From Claveliimonas ammoniilytica (GTDB lineage Bacteria > Bacillota > Clostridia > Lachnospirales > Lachnospiraceae): a stretch of 64,000 bases of DNA. A model generated the notes under the pieces. That model worked only from the letters and a program-made list of their open reading frames with translations. It had not been told where the DNA came from and did no database searches. The DNA is taken from the NCBI RefSeq assembly GCF_025567415.1, contig NZ_JAOQJV010000002.1:207751-271750 (forward strand). The letters run 5' to 3'. Position numbers and translations under genes: made by a program. Of this stretch, positions 16,888 through 25,052 are shown piece after piece; position 1 is the first letter of the stretch, and every line of letters starts with the position of its first letter.

Positions 16888-17256
16888 ATGATACAGCAAG
16901 AAAGCAGATTGAAAGTAGCGGATAATACAGGTGCTAAAGAGTTACTTTGCATCCGCGTGCTTGGCGGCTCAACCAGAAGATATGCAAGCATTGGCGACGT
17001 TATTGTTGCAACTGTTAAAGATGCAACACCAGGCGGCGTTGTTAAAAAAGGCGACGTTGTGAAAGCTGTAGTTGTTCGTACTGTAAAAGGTACTCGTCGT
17101 AAAGACGGATCTTACATCCGTTTTGATGAAAATGCTGCTGTAATTATTAGAGACGATAAGAACCCAAGAGGAACCCGTATCTTTGGGCCAGTAGCGAGAG
17201 AGCTTCGTGACAAACAGTTTATGAAGATTGTTTCCTTAGCTCCGGAAGTACTTTAA
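16888..17256 (+). CDS. rplN: ribosomal protein L14
   Basis: 122 residues, exact family length. L14 forms intersubunit bridges and is the RsfS docking site. MIQQESRLKVADNTGAKE at the start and RGTRIFGPVARELRDKQFMKI at the end are canonical. 16 nt to rplX. Confidence 0.98.
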   Translation: MIQQESRLKVADNTGAKELLCIRVLGGSTRRYASIGDVIVATVKDATPGGVVKKGDVVKAVVVRTVKGTRRKDGSYIRFDENAAVIIRDDKNPRGTRIFGPVARELRDKQFMKIVSLAPEVL

Positions 17257-17272
17257 GGAGGTGCGATCACAA

Positions 17273-17584
17273 ATGGCGACAATGAAAATCAAAAAAGGCG
17301 ATATGGTTAAAGTAATTGCCGGAAAAGATAAAGATAAAGAAGGCAAAGTTATCGCTGTTAATCATAAAAATGGAACAGTCCTTGTCGAAGGCGTCAATAT
17401 GCTGACAAAGCACACAAAACCAAGTATGGCTAACCAGAATGGTGGAATCATTCACCAGGAAGGACCGATCGACGCATCTAACGTTATGTACCTTCACAAA
17501 GGTGAAGCTACAAGAATCGGTTTCAAGATGGATGGCGACAAGAAGGTTCGTGTTGCTAAGAAAACAGGCGAAGTAATTGATTAA
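17273..17584 (+). CDS. rplX: ribosomal protein L24
   Basis: 103 residues from the ATG at 17273; AAGGAGGTG sits 9-10 nt upstream, whereas the in-frame codon at 17261 overlaps that ribosome site. L24 nucleates 50S assembly. KOW motif KKGDMVKVIAGKDKDKEGKV is at residues 5-24. Confidence 0.97.
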   Translation: MATMKIKKGDMVKVIAGKDKDKEGKVIAVNHKNGTVLVEGVNMLTKHTKPSMANQNGGIIHQEGPIDASNVMYLHKGEATRIGFKMDGDKKVRVAKKTGEVID

Positions 17585-17607
17585 TTTGAGGAAGGAGGTC
17601 CAGAGCT

Positions 17608-18150
17608 TTGAGTAGCAGATTAAAAGAACAGTACCAGAACGAGATCGTTGATGCAATGATCAAGAAGTTCGGTTATAAGAATATTATGGAAGTACCAAAA
17701 CTCGATAAAGTTGTTATCAACATGGGTGTTGGTGAAGCAAAAGATAATGCAAAAGCTTTAGATTCAGCAATCGCTGATATGGAGAAGATCACAGGACAGA
17801 AAGCCGTTGTTTGTAAGGCTAAGAAGTCAGTGGCTAACTTCAAGATCAGAGAGGGCATGGCAATTGGATGCAAGACTACCTTAAGAGGAGATAAGATGTA
17901 CGAGTTCGTTGACCGTCTGGTTAACCTTGCTCTTCCACGTGTACGTGACTTCAGAGGTGTTAATCCGAATGCATTTGACGGAAGAGGAAATTACGCTCTT
18001 GGTATCAAAGAGCAGCTTATCTTCCCAGAGATCGAGTACGATAAGGTAGATAAGGTTAGAGGAATGGATGTTATCTTCGTAACAACTGCTAAGACTGACG
18101 AAGAAGCAAGAGAACTGCTGAAACAGTTCAACATGCCATTCACAAAATAA
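17608..18150 (+). CDS. rplE: ribosomal protein L5
   Basis: 180 residues, TTG start with AGGAGG 8-9 nt upstream. L5 binds 5S rRNA in the central protuberance. RLKEQYQNEI start, MGVGEAKDNAK, and RVRDFRGVNPNAFDGRGNY are diagnostic. 11 nt to rpsN. Confidence 0.97.
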   Translation: MSSRLKEQYQNEIVDAMIKKFGYKNIMEVPKLDKVVINMGVGEAKDNAKALDSAIADMEKITGQKAVVCKAKKSVANFKIREGMAIGCKTTLRGDKMYEFVDRLVNLALPRVRDFRGVNPNAFDGRGNYALGIKEQLIFPEIEYDKVDKVRGMDVIFVTTAKTDEEARELLKQFNMPFTK

Positions 18151-18161
18151 GGAGGTAAATT

Positions 18162-18347
18162 ATGGCTAAGACAGCAATGAAAATCAAACAGCAGCGCAAA
18201 CCAAAATTCTCTACAAGAGAATACAGCCGTTGCAGAATCTGCGGACGTCCACATGCGTATTTGAGAAAATATGGAATCTGCCGTGTTTGCTTCCGCGAAC
18301 TGGCTTACAAGGGACAGATCCCAGGCGTAAAGAAAGCTAGCTGGTAA
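18162..18347 (+). CDS. rpsN: ribosomal protein S14, zinc-binding type
   Basis: 61 residues, the short C+ form of S14. Two CxxC pairs, CRIC (24-27) and CRVC (40-43), form a zinc ribbon. Zinc-free S14 paralogues replace this protein under zinc starvation in some Firmicutes; none is seen here. AAGGAGG precedes the ATG. Confidence 0.97.
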   Translation: MAKTAMKIKQQRKPKFSTREYSRCRICGRPHAYLRKYGICRVCFRELAYKGQIPGVKKASW

Positions 18348-18373
18348 ACATTAGAAAAGGAGGATACAGATCC

Positions 18374-18775
18374 ATGACTATGAGTGATCCAATTGCAGAT
18401 ATGCTTACAAGAATTCGTAATGCGAATACTGCTAAACATGATACAGTAGATATTCCTGCATCTAAGATGAAGATCGCAATCGCTGATATTCTGGTAAATG
18501 AAGGATATATCGCAAAATATGACATCGTAGAAGACGGAGCGTTCAAGACAATCCGCGTAACACTGAAGTATGGTGTTGACAAGAATGATAAAGTTATTAC
18601 AGGTCTTAAGAGAATCTCTAAGCCAGGTCTGCGTGTATACGCTAACTGCGAAGAGCTTCCTAAAGTTCTTGGAGGACTTGGAACAGCTATCATTTCTACA
18701 AATCAGGGCGTAATCACAGACAAAGAGGCTAGAAAAGCCGGTGTAGGTGGAGAAGTACTTGCATTTGTATGGTAG
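18374..18775 (+). CDS. rpsH: ribosomal protein S8
   Basis: 133 residues. S8 binds the 16S central domain and, in E. coli, represses the spc operon. SDPIADMLTRIRNAN start and GLGTAIISTNQGVITDKEAR C-terminal half are canonical. It is followed by an unusually long 194-nt spacer before rplF. Confidence 0.98.
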   Translation: MTMSDPIADMLTRIRNANTAKHDTVDIPASKMKIAIADILVNEGYIAKYDIVEDGAFKTIRVTLKYGVDKNDKVITGLKRISKPGLRVYANCEELPKVLGGLGTAIISTNQGVITDKEARKAGVGGEVLAFVW

Positions 18776-18784
18776 GCCGAAAGC

Positions 18785-18875
18785 AACTTAGTGAAAGCGA
18801 GCCGAAAGGCTCAGCTTGAACTTAGTGCGAGGTCGTTCTTTGAACTTAGCGAGGTGTTTTCGAGCTTAGTGAAAA
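18785..18875 (+). repeat. CTTAG repeats in the rpsH-rplF spacer
   Basis: Four copies of a CTTAGYGA-type motif: AACTTAGTGAAAGCGAG (18785-18801), GAACTTAGTGCGAGG (18818-18832), GAACTTAGCGAGG (18842-18854), GAGCTTAGTGAAAA (18862-18875). They fill a 194-nt spacer in an operon whose other gaps are mostly under 70 nt. No ORF is present. Confidence 0.6.
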
Positions 18876-18969
18876 GAACTTCCTTGAATATAGAGCGTTA
18901 AGTGCTCACAGTAACTGAAAACAGAGCAGCCAAGACTGCTCCGAGAATCTAAGTTAAGGAGGAAAGGCA

Positions 18970-19512
18970 ATGTCACGTATCGGAAGACTGCCAATCGCAA
19001 TTCCAGCAGGAGTAACTGTTGAAATCGCAGAGAATAATGTAGTGACCGTTAAAGGTCCTAAGGGAACTCTTACAAAAGAGCTTCCAGTAGAGATGGAAAT
19101 CAAGCAGGAAGGCGAGACCATCGTAGTAACAAGACCAAACGATCTGAAGAAGATGAAATCTCTTCATGGTCTTACAAGAACACTGATCAATAACATGGTT
19201 GTTGGTGTTACCGAAGGATACAAGAAAGTTCTGGAAGTAAACGGTGTTGGTTATAGAGCGGCTAAATCAGGAAATAAACTGACTCTGAGCCTTGGATACT
19301 CTCACCCAGTTGAGATGATCGATCCAGAAGGTCTTGAGACTGTTCTGGAAGGACAGAATAAGATCACTGTTCAGGGTATCGATAAAGAAAAAGTTGGCCA
19401 GTATGCGGCTGAGATCAGAGACAAGAGAAGACCGGAGCCATATAAGGGCAAGGGAATCAAGTATGCTGATGAAGTAATCAGACGTAAAGTTGGTAAGACA
19501 GGTAAAAAATAA
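18970..19512 (+). CDS. rplF: ribosomal protein L6
   Basis: 180 residues. L6 lies near the factor-binding site of the 50S subunit and has two homologous domains. SRIGRLPIAIPAGV start and RRPEPYKGKGIKYADEVIRR C-terminal signature are clear. Preceded by AAGGAGG; 19 nt to rplR. Confidence 0.98.
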   Translation: MSRIGRLPIAIPAGVTVEIAENNVVTVKGPKGTLTKELPVEMEIKQEGETIVVTRPNDLKKMKSLHGLTRTLINNMVVGVTEGYKKVLEVNGVGYRAAKSGNKLTLSLGYSHPVEMIDPEGLETVLEGQNKITVQGIDKEKVGQYAAEIRDKRRPEPYKGKGIKYADEVIRRKVGKTGKK

Positions 19513-19531
19513 TTAAGGAGGGTGAGAGATA

Positions 19532-19900
19532 ATGGTTAGCAAGAAATCAAGAAGCGAAATTCGTGTTAAAAAGCACATGAAAATACGTAACCGTTTCAGC
19601 GGTACACCTGAATGCCCGCGTTTAGCAGTATTCAGAAGCAATAATCACATGTATGCTCAGGTTATTGATGACACAGTTGGAAAGACTCTGGTATCCGCTT
19701 CCACTCTTCAGAAAGATGTGAAAGCCAATCTGGAAAAGACCAACAATGTAGAAGCTGCTGCATACCTTGGAAAAGTGATCGCTGAGAGAGCACTTGAAAA
19801 GGGCGTTAAGGACGTAGTCTTTGACAGAGGCGGATTCGTTTATCATGGAAAGATTAAAGCATTAGCAGACGCAGCAAGAGAAGCTGGTTTGAATTTCTAG
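19532..19900 (+). CDS. rplR: ribosomal protein L18
   Basis: 122 residues. L18 binds 5S rRNA with L5. Basic N terminus, then PRLAVFRSNNHMYAQVIDD and the C-terminal VVFDRGGFVYHGKIKALADA signature. 14 nt to rpsE. Confidence 0.98.
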   Translation: MVSKKSRSEIRVKKHMKIRNRFSGTPECPRLAVFRSNNHMYAQVIDDTVGKTLVSASTLQKDVKANLEKTNNVEAAAYLGKVIAERALEKGVKDVVFDRGGFVYHGKIKALADAAREAGLNF

Positions 19901-19914
19901 AAGGAGGAGCACAC

Positions 19915-20424
19915 ATGAAACAGGAACGTATTGATGCTAGTTCATTAGAATTAACAGAAAAAGTAGTATCAATTAAGCGTGTTACCAAGGTTGTTAAGGG
20001 TGGTCGTAATATGAGATTCACAGCTTTAGTAGTTGTTGGCGATGGTAACGGCCATGTTGGTGCAGGCTTAGGAAAGGCAACCGAAATTCCGGAAGCTATC
20101 CGCAAAGGAAAAGAGGATGCAGCTAAGAAGCTTATTTCTGTAGCATTAGATGAAAATGGAAGTATTACACATGATTTGATCGGTAAATTCGGAAGCGCTT
20201 CAGTATTACTGAAGAAGGCACCTGAAGGTACTGGAGTTATCGCCGGTGGTCCGGCACGTGCCGTTATCGAGATGGCAGGTATTAAGAACATCCGTACAAA
20301 ATCTCTCGGATCTAACAATAAGCAGAACGTAGTTCTTGCTACTATTGAAGGTCTGAAAGAGGTTAAGACTCCAGAAGAAGTGGCTAAGCTTCGTGGAAAA
20401 TCCATCGAAGAGATCTTAGGCTAA
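19915..20424 (+). CDS. rpsE: ribosomal protein S5
   Basis: 169 residues. S5 acts at the mRNA entry and in decoding fidelity. N-terminal dsRNA-binding-like domain with GGRNMRFTALVVVGDGNGHV and C-terminal GGPARAVIEMAGIKNIRTKS are typical. AAGGAGG precedes the ATG; 18 nt to rpmD. Confidence 0.98.
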   Translation: MKQERIDASSLELTEKVVSIKRVTKVVKGGRNMRFTALVVVGDGNGHVGAGLGKATEIPEAIRKGKEDAAKKLISVALDENGSITHDLIGKFGSASVLLKKAPEGTGVIAGGPARAVIEMAGIKNIRTKSLGSNNKQNVVLATIEGLKEVKTPEEVAKLRGKSIEEILG

Positions 20425-20442
20425 TAAGGAGGTAGAACCGAA

Positions 20443-20622
20443 ATGGCAAATTTGAAAATCACATTAGTAAAATCTACAATCGGCGCTGTACCGAAGCATA
20501 AGAAGACTGTAGAAGCTCTTGGACTGAAGAAGGTTAACAAGACTGTTGAACTTCCGGACAACGCTGCTACAAGAGGTATGATCAAACAGGTACAGCACCT
20601 GGTAAAAGTTGAGGAAGCTTAA
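20443..20622 (+). CDS. rpmD: ribosomal protein L30
   Basis: 59 residues (MANLKITLVKSTIGAVPKHK and LGLKKVNKTVELPDN), the exact bacterial L30 length. It lies in its normal place between rpsE and rplO, with AAGGAGG upstream. L30 sits on the 50S subunit near the 5S contact region. Confidence 0.97.
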   Translation: MANLKITLVKSTIGAVPKHKKTVEALGLKKVNKTVELPDNAATRGMIKQVQHLVKVEEA

Positions 20623-20652
20623 TTAATTTATATTGAGTAAGGAGGTGTCACG

Positions 20653-21093
20653 ATGGACTTATCTAATTTAAGACCAGCTGACGGAGCAAAGCAGAGCGAT
20701 AACTTCAGAAGAGGACGTGGACATGGTTCTGGAAATGGTAAGACTGCAGGTAAGGGACACAAGGGTCAGAAAGCTCGTTCAGGCGGCACAAGACCTGGTT
20801 TCGAAGGCGGACAGATGCCACTGTACAGAAGAATTCCTAAGAGAGGATTCACTAACAGAAATTCTAAGACAATCGTTGGAATTAATGTAAGTGCTCTGGA
20901 AGTATTTGATAATGATGCTGTAGTTTCAGTAGAGACATTGATCGAAGCAGGAATCGTTAAGAACCCAAGAGATGGCGTTAAGATTCTTGGTAACGGTGAA
21001 CTGACAAAGAAACTTACAGTTCAGGCAAATGCATTTAGTGCCGGTGCGGCAGCTAAGATTGAGGCTCTTGGTGGAAAAGCAGAGGTGATCTAA
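20653..21093 (+). CDS. rplO: ribosomal protein L15
   Basis: 146 residues. L15 is a late 50S assembly protein. Its basic N-terminal extension (NFRRGRGHGSGNGKTAGKG) and GFEGGQMPLYRRIPKRGF are diagnostic. Its stop overlaps the secY start (TAATG), coupling the two. Confidence 0.98.
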   Translation: MDLSNLRPADGAKQSDNFRRGRGHGSGNGKTAGKGHKGQKARSGGTRPGFEGGQMPLYRRIPKRGFTNRNSKTIVGINVSALEVFDNDAVVSVETLIEAGIVKNPRDGVKILGNGELTKKLTVQANAFSAGAAAKIEALGGKAEVI

Positions 21094-22409
21094 TGTTCAA
21101 AACAGTTCGGCGGGCATTTCAGATTGAAGATATTCGAAAGAAAATCTTTTACACCTTCATGATGCTGGTTGTGGTTCGTTTAGGATCACAGCTGCCGACT
21201 CCAGGTGTAAACCCGGACTATATTAAAAACTTTTTTGCACAGAACACGGGGGATGCGTTTAACTTTTTTAACGCATTCACCGGTGGATCTTTTGAGCAGA
21301 TGTCAGTATTTGCTCTGAGTATTACACCATACATTACTTCATCTATCATCATTCAGTTGCTCACAATTGCAATTCCTAAGTTAGAGGAAATGCAGCGCGA
21401 GGGCGAAGATGGAAGAAAGAAGATCGCATCTTTTACAAGATACCTCACAGTAGCTCTGGCATTGATGGAATCAACTGCTATGGCAATTGGTTTTGGACGT
21501 CAGGGTCTGCTTCAGGAATACAATTTTGTAAATGCAGCAATTGTTGTATTAACGCTGACTGGCGGATCCGCACTTCTGATGTGGATTGGTGAGCGTATCA
21601 CAGAGAATGGTGTTGGAAATGGTATTTCAATCGTATTGTTGATTAATATCCTTTCACGTGTTCCTAGTGATCTGAACACACTGTTTGAACGTTTTGTAAA
21701 AGGTAAGACTATTGCTAAGGGCGGGCTTGCAGCAATTATTATTGCAGCAATTATCCTGGTTCTTGTTGTAATGGTTGTTATTCTTCAGGATGGAGAACGC
21801 AGAATTGCCGTGCAGTATTCACAGAAGATGCAGGGTAGAAGAACTTATGGCGGTCAGTCAACTCATATTCCTATGAAGATTAATACTGCCGGAGTTATTC
21901 CTATTATCTTTGCTTCTTCTCTGATGCAGTTTCCGATTGTAATCGCATCTTTCCTTGGAAAAGGTAACGGAAGCGGAATTGGAAGCGAGATTCTTCGAGG
22001 AATGAATCAGAGCAACTGGTGTAACCCACAGAATATTAAGTATTCCTGGGGACTGGTTGTATACATTATATTAACCGTATTCTTCGCTTATTTTTATACC
22101 TCCATCACATTTAACCCGATGGAGATTGCAAATAATATGAAGAAGAGCGGTGGATTTGTCCCAGGTATCAGACCGGGACGTCCAACGGTCGAGTATTTGA
22201 CCAGAATTCTGAATTACGTCATTTTTATGGGCGCAGTCGGACTGGTAATCATTCAGTTTGTGCCAATCCTGTTTAATGGATGGCTGGGAGCAAAAGTATC
22301 ATTTGGTGGTACTTCCCTTATCATTATCGTCAGTGTTATACTGGAGACATTGAAGCAGATTGAGTCGCAGATGCTCGTTCGCAATTACAAAGGATTTTTA
22401 AATAACTAA
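21093..22409 (+). CDS. secY: SecY, protein translocase channel subunit
   Basis: 438 residues, ten membrane helices. Forms the SecYEG channel for SecA- and ribosome-driven export. Recognisable elements are TM2 near ITPYITSSIIIQLLTIAIP (plug region), GIGNG-type loop GVGNGISIVLLINI, the QDGERRIAVQYSQKMQGRR cytosolic loop and FNPMEIANNMKKSGGFVPGIRPG. Standard location after rplO. A 13-bp hairpin follows it. Confidence 0.98.
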   Translation: MFKTVRRAFQIEDIRKKIFYTFMMLVVVRLGSQLPTPGVNPDYIKNFFAQNTGDAFNFFNAFTGGSFEQMSVFALSITPYITSSIIIQLLTIAIPKLEEMQREGEDGRKKIASFTRYLTVALALMESTAMAIGFGRQGLLQEYNFVNAAIVVLTLTGGSALLMWIGERITENGVGNGISIVLLINILSRVPSDLNTLFERFVKGKTIAKGGLAAIIIAAIILVLVVMVVILQDGERRIAVQYSQKMQGRRTYGGQSTHIPMKINTAGVIPIIFASSLMQFPIVIASFLGKGNGSGIGSEILRGMNQSNWCNPQNIKYSWGLVVYIILTVFFAYFYTSITFNPMEIANNMKKSGGFVPGIRPGRPTVEYLTRILNYVIFMGAVGLVIIQFVPILFNGWLGAKVSFGGTSLIIIVSVILETLKQIESQMLVRNYKGFLNN

Positions 22410-22411
22410 GC

Positions 22412-22445
22412 ATTTTGACCTGCGGATTATTTCGCGGGTTAAAAT
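22412..22445 (+). other. intercistronic stem-loop between secY and adk
   Basis: ATTTTGACCTGCG (22412-22424) pairs along all 13 positions (two G-T) with CGCGGGTTAAAAT (22433-22445). No T tract follows, so it may be an RNA-processing or stability element, or a weak attenuator that sets adk/map output relative to secY. Confidence 0.5.
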
Positions 22446-22469
22446 ACTATAAAGGAGGATGTGTATAGC

Positions 22470-23114
22470 ATGAAGATCATTATGCTGGGTGCACCTGGTG
22501 CAGGTAAAGGAACACAGGCTAAGAAAATTGCTGCAAAATACGGAATTCCGCATATTTCTACAGGAGATATTTTCCGCGCCAATATTAAGAACGGAACAGA
22601 GCTTGGAAAAAAGGCTAAGACCTACATGGATCAGGGACTTCTTGTTCCGGATGAACTGGTAGTTGACTTGGTAGTTGACCGTGTCAATCAGGATGACTGT
22701 GAGAATGGTTATGTTCTGGACGGTTTCCCGCGTACGATTCCTCAGGCTGAAGCATTGACGGAAGCTCTTGAGAAAATGGGACAGAAGGTAGATTTTGCAA
22801 TTGATGTAAATGTACCGGATGAGAACATTGTAAAACGTATGGGCGGAAGAAGAGCATGCGTGACATGTGGTGCTACATATCATATGGTATATGCTCCGAC
22901 CAAGAAGGAAGGTATCTGTGATACCTGTGGCGGAGAGCTGATCCTCAGAGATGATGATAAGCCGGAGACAGTTCAGAAGAGACTGAATGTATACCATGAT
23001 CAGACACAGCCGTTAATTGACTACTATACCAGTCAGGGAATCCTCCGTACAGTAGATGGAACTGTAGATATTGATGATGTATTCCGCGCAATTACGGAAT
23101 TTCTGGGAGCATAA
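22470..23114 (+). CDS. adk: adenylate kinase, zinc-lid type
   Basis: 214 residues from the ATG at 22470; the in-frame GTG at 22461 touches AAAGGAGGAT and is rejected. Converts ATP + AMP to 2 ADP. P-loop GAPGAGKGT (residues 7-15), NMP-binding STGD and LDGFPRT, and a LID with two CxxC pairs (CVTC, CDTC) that bind zinc, as in Gram-positive long-form enzymes. 3 nt to map. Confidence 0.97.
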   Translation: MKIIMLGAPGAGKGTQAKKIAAKYGIPHISTGDIFRANIKNGTELGKKAKTYMDQGLLVPDELVVDLVVDRVNQDDCENGYVLDGFPRTIPQAEALTEALEKMGQKVDFAIDVNVPDENIVKRMGGRRACVTCGATYHMVYAPTKKEGICDTCGGELILRDDDKPETVQKRLNVYHDQTQPLIDYYTSQGILRTVDGTVDIDDVFRAITEFLGA

Positions 23115-23117
23115 GTT

Positions 23118-23882
23118 ATGCCGATTACCGTAAAATCACCTAGAGAAATTGAACTGATGGCTGAAGCAGGACGTATCCTGAGTCAGGTACATCAGGAACT
23201 TGGTAAGGCATTGCACCCTGGAATGAGTACCCTGGATATTGACCGATTGGGTGAGGAGATTATAAGGGGATACGGATGTATCCCTTCTTTCCTTAATTAT
23301 AATGGCTATCCGGCATCTATCTGTGTATCATTGAATGAAGAGGTCGTCCATGGAATACCGTCAGCTGACCGTATTATCAAAGAGGGCGATATAGTCAGCC
23401 TGGATGCAGGAGTCATTTACAAAGGCTACCATTCTGATGCTGCCAGAACTCACGCAGTGGGCGAGGTCAGTAAAGAAGCCGAGGATTTGATCAGAGTTAC
23501 CAGAGAAAGCTTTTTTGAAGGCATAAAATATGCGAAAGAAGGCAATCATTTATTTGATATCTCCGGAGCTATTGGCAGATATGCTGAAGAACGAGGCTAT
23601 GGGGTAGTAAGAGATCTGTGCGGACATGGAATCGGGACAGCACTTCACGAAGCACCTGAGATTCCGAATTACGAGATGAATCGTAAAGGTGTGCTTCTGA
23701 AAGCCGGTATGACGCTGGCAGTTGAGCCGATGATCAATGCCGGAAGCTGGGAAGTTGACTGGATGGATGATGACTGGACAGTAGTGACCAGAGATCGCAG
23801 CCTGTCAGCGCATTATGAAAATACCATATTAATCACAGACGGTGAACCACGCATTCTGTCCTTGACGGAAGATACACCGTAG
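23118..23882 (+). CDS. map: methionine aminopeptidase type I
   Basis: 254 residues. Removes the initiator methionine from nascent proteins. Pita-bread fold with the metal ligands visible: VSLDAGVIYKGYHSDAART (two Asp), GHGIGTALHE (His), EPMIN (Glu) and HYENTILIT (Glu). No N-terminal zinc-finger extension. Three nt after adk, with no strong ribosome site, so it probably relies on coupling. Confidence 0.96.
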   Translation: MPITVKSPREIELMAEAGRILSQVHQELGKALHPGMSTLDIDRLGEEIIRGYGCIPSFLNYNGYPASICVSLNEEVVHGIPSADRIIKEGDIVSLDAGVIYKGYHSDAARTHAVGEVSKEAEDLIRVTRESFFEGIKYAKEGNHLFDISGAIGRYAEERGYGVVRDLCGHGIGTALHEAPEIPNYEMNRKGVLLKAGMTLAVEPMINAGSWEVDWMDDDWTVVTRDRSLSAHYENTILITDGEPRILSLTEDTP

Positions 23883-23903
23883 TGCGGAAGAAGCGAGGAA
23901 TAT

Positions 23904-24152
23904 ATGGACAGATATAGAAAAGGAATGTTGGTAAGGTCAAAAGCCGGACACGATACCGGAAAGGTATATATAATAGTAGAAAGCGCGGACGCATATGTGC
24001 TGGTCTGTGATGGCAGGATCCGGACACTTGCCAATCCGAAGAAAAAGAAGTTCAAACATTTGCAGATCATTAACCGGGAATATCCGATCGAGACAATGAA
24101 TGATGTTCAGATCAAACGGATATTGAAAGAATATAACAGGGAAGAGAATTAG
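23904..24152 (+). CDS. KOW-domain RNA-binding protein (L14E-like)
   Basis: 82 residues. KGMLVRSKAGHDTGKVYIIV is a KOW motif, followed by a basic stretch NPKKKKFKHLQII. Clostridia carry such a gene between map and infA, where it is annotated as KOW-domain or ribosomal L14E/L6E/L27E-like protein. A ribosome-associated role is plausible but not defined. 13 nt to infA. Confidence 0.85.
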   Translation: MDRYRKGMLVRSKAGHDTGKVYIIVESADAYVLVCDGRIRTLANPKKKKFKHLQIINREYPIETMNDVQIKRILKEYNREEN

Positions 24153-24165
24153 GAGGATATAAGAT

Positions 24166-24384
24166 ATGTCAAAGGCTGACGTAATTGAAATTGAAGGAAC
24201 AGTTGTAGAGAAACTTCCAAATGCGATGTTTCAGGTAGAACTTGAGAATGGACACCAGGTTCTCGCACACATCAGTGGTAAACTGAGAATGAACTTTATC
24301 AAGATTCTTCCGGGAGATAAGGTAACACTTGAATTGTCACCGTACGATTTATCTAAGGGAAGAATTATCTGGAGAGATAAATAA
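24166..24384 (+). CDS. infA: translation initiation factor IF-1
   Basis: 72 residues, one OB-fold S1 domain. Occupies the A site during initiation. IEGTVVEKLPNAMFQVELENGH and GKLRMNFIKILPGDKVTLELSPYDLSKGRI are diagnostic. AGGAGG precedes the ATG. Confidence 0.98.
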   Translation: MSKADVIEIEGTVVEKLPNAMFQVELENGHQVLAHISGKLRMNFIKILPGDKVTLELSPYDLSKGRIIWRDK

Positions 24385-24392
24385 AAAAAGTA

Positions 24393-24422
24393 TTGACGTA
24401 GTAATATTAGTGATGCTATAAT
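24393..24422 (+). promoter_or_regulatory. internal promoter before rpmJ
   Basis: TTGACG (24393-24398), 18-bp spacer, perfect TATAAT (24417-24422). It can drive rpmJ and the alpha-operon genes independently of the S10 promoter. The start would be near 24429, inside the hairpin AAGCAC/GTGCTT (24427-24446). Confidence 0.75.
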
Positions 24423-24523
24423 ATGTAAGCACGTTTTTGGGTGCTTTTATTTCGTTATGCAATTTTAAAGGCACACAAAGCAAAGAAACTAAAGGCAAAG
24501 CAATGGATGAAAGGAGGATCCCC

Positions 24524-24637
24524 GTGAAGGTTAGATCATCAGTAAAACCAATTTGCGAAAAGTGCAAAGTAATCAAAAGAAAAGGAAGCGTTCGTATTAT
24601 TTGCGAAAATCCAAAGCATAAACAGCGTCAGGGATAG
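24524..24637 (+). CDS. rpmJ: ribosomal protein L36
   Basis: 37 residues, GTG start with AAAGGAGG upstream (24511-24518 region). The sequence MKVRSSVKPICEKCKVIKRK continues to ICENPKHKQRQG: Cys11, Cys14, Cys27 and His32 form the zinc site of the L36 ribbon. Standard place between infA and rpsM. Confidence 0.97.
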   Translation: MKVRSSVKPICEKCKVIKRKGSVRIICENPKHKQRQG

Positions 24638-25052
24638 GCATTGAACACTATTATTTGAGATGCATTTATGAATTTTGGAGTGAATTAGGCGGCTGATAGC
24701 AGATACGCCAGGCGGCGTGTAAGCTATTTAATATACAAGGAAGCACCAAAGCCGGTGAAGTCCTCGTATATTGCTTCTAATGCCGGCTCGTCATTACCGG
24801 GACAAGACCGGTGGCCGGAAAGGGCGTGATACCGAACACGCCTGGGAACCAGGAGTTCCCCTATTAAAGACAATATGAAACAACAGGGAGAAATGCTGAG
24901 TCCGAGGAAGACTGACGTTGCAAGCTTGCTTGCAAAACGGCAGAATTCGAGGACGAAATAGGGCGCCAGCCCATCATCGAGCCGCAGCAAAGCGGAGGCG
25001 AGATGTGCATTTCGACAACCAAAACAACAAGGAAAAATGGAGGAAAAATCAC
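24638..25052 (+). promoter_or_regulatory. long structured leader between rpmJ and rpsM
   Basis: 415 nt without a credible gene. Successive hairpins: AATATACAAGGA with TCCTCGTATATT enclosing CACC/GGTG (about 24731-24776); ACCGG/CCGGT nested in CCGGC/GCCGG (about 24783-24818); GGGCGTG/CACGCCT (24817-24843 region); GGGAAC/GTTCCC (about 24844-24860); TTGCAAGC/GCTTGCAA (about 24918-24936); GGGC/GCCC and CCGC/GCGG near the 3' end. Possible feedback leader of the alpha operon; I do not recognise the family. Confidence 0.5.

Noticed and set aside
24918..25052. 45-residue N-terminal extension of S13
   Set aside because: Encodes hairpin-rich leader; ATG 25053 has a ribosome site and the canonical S13 start.
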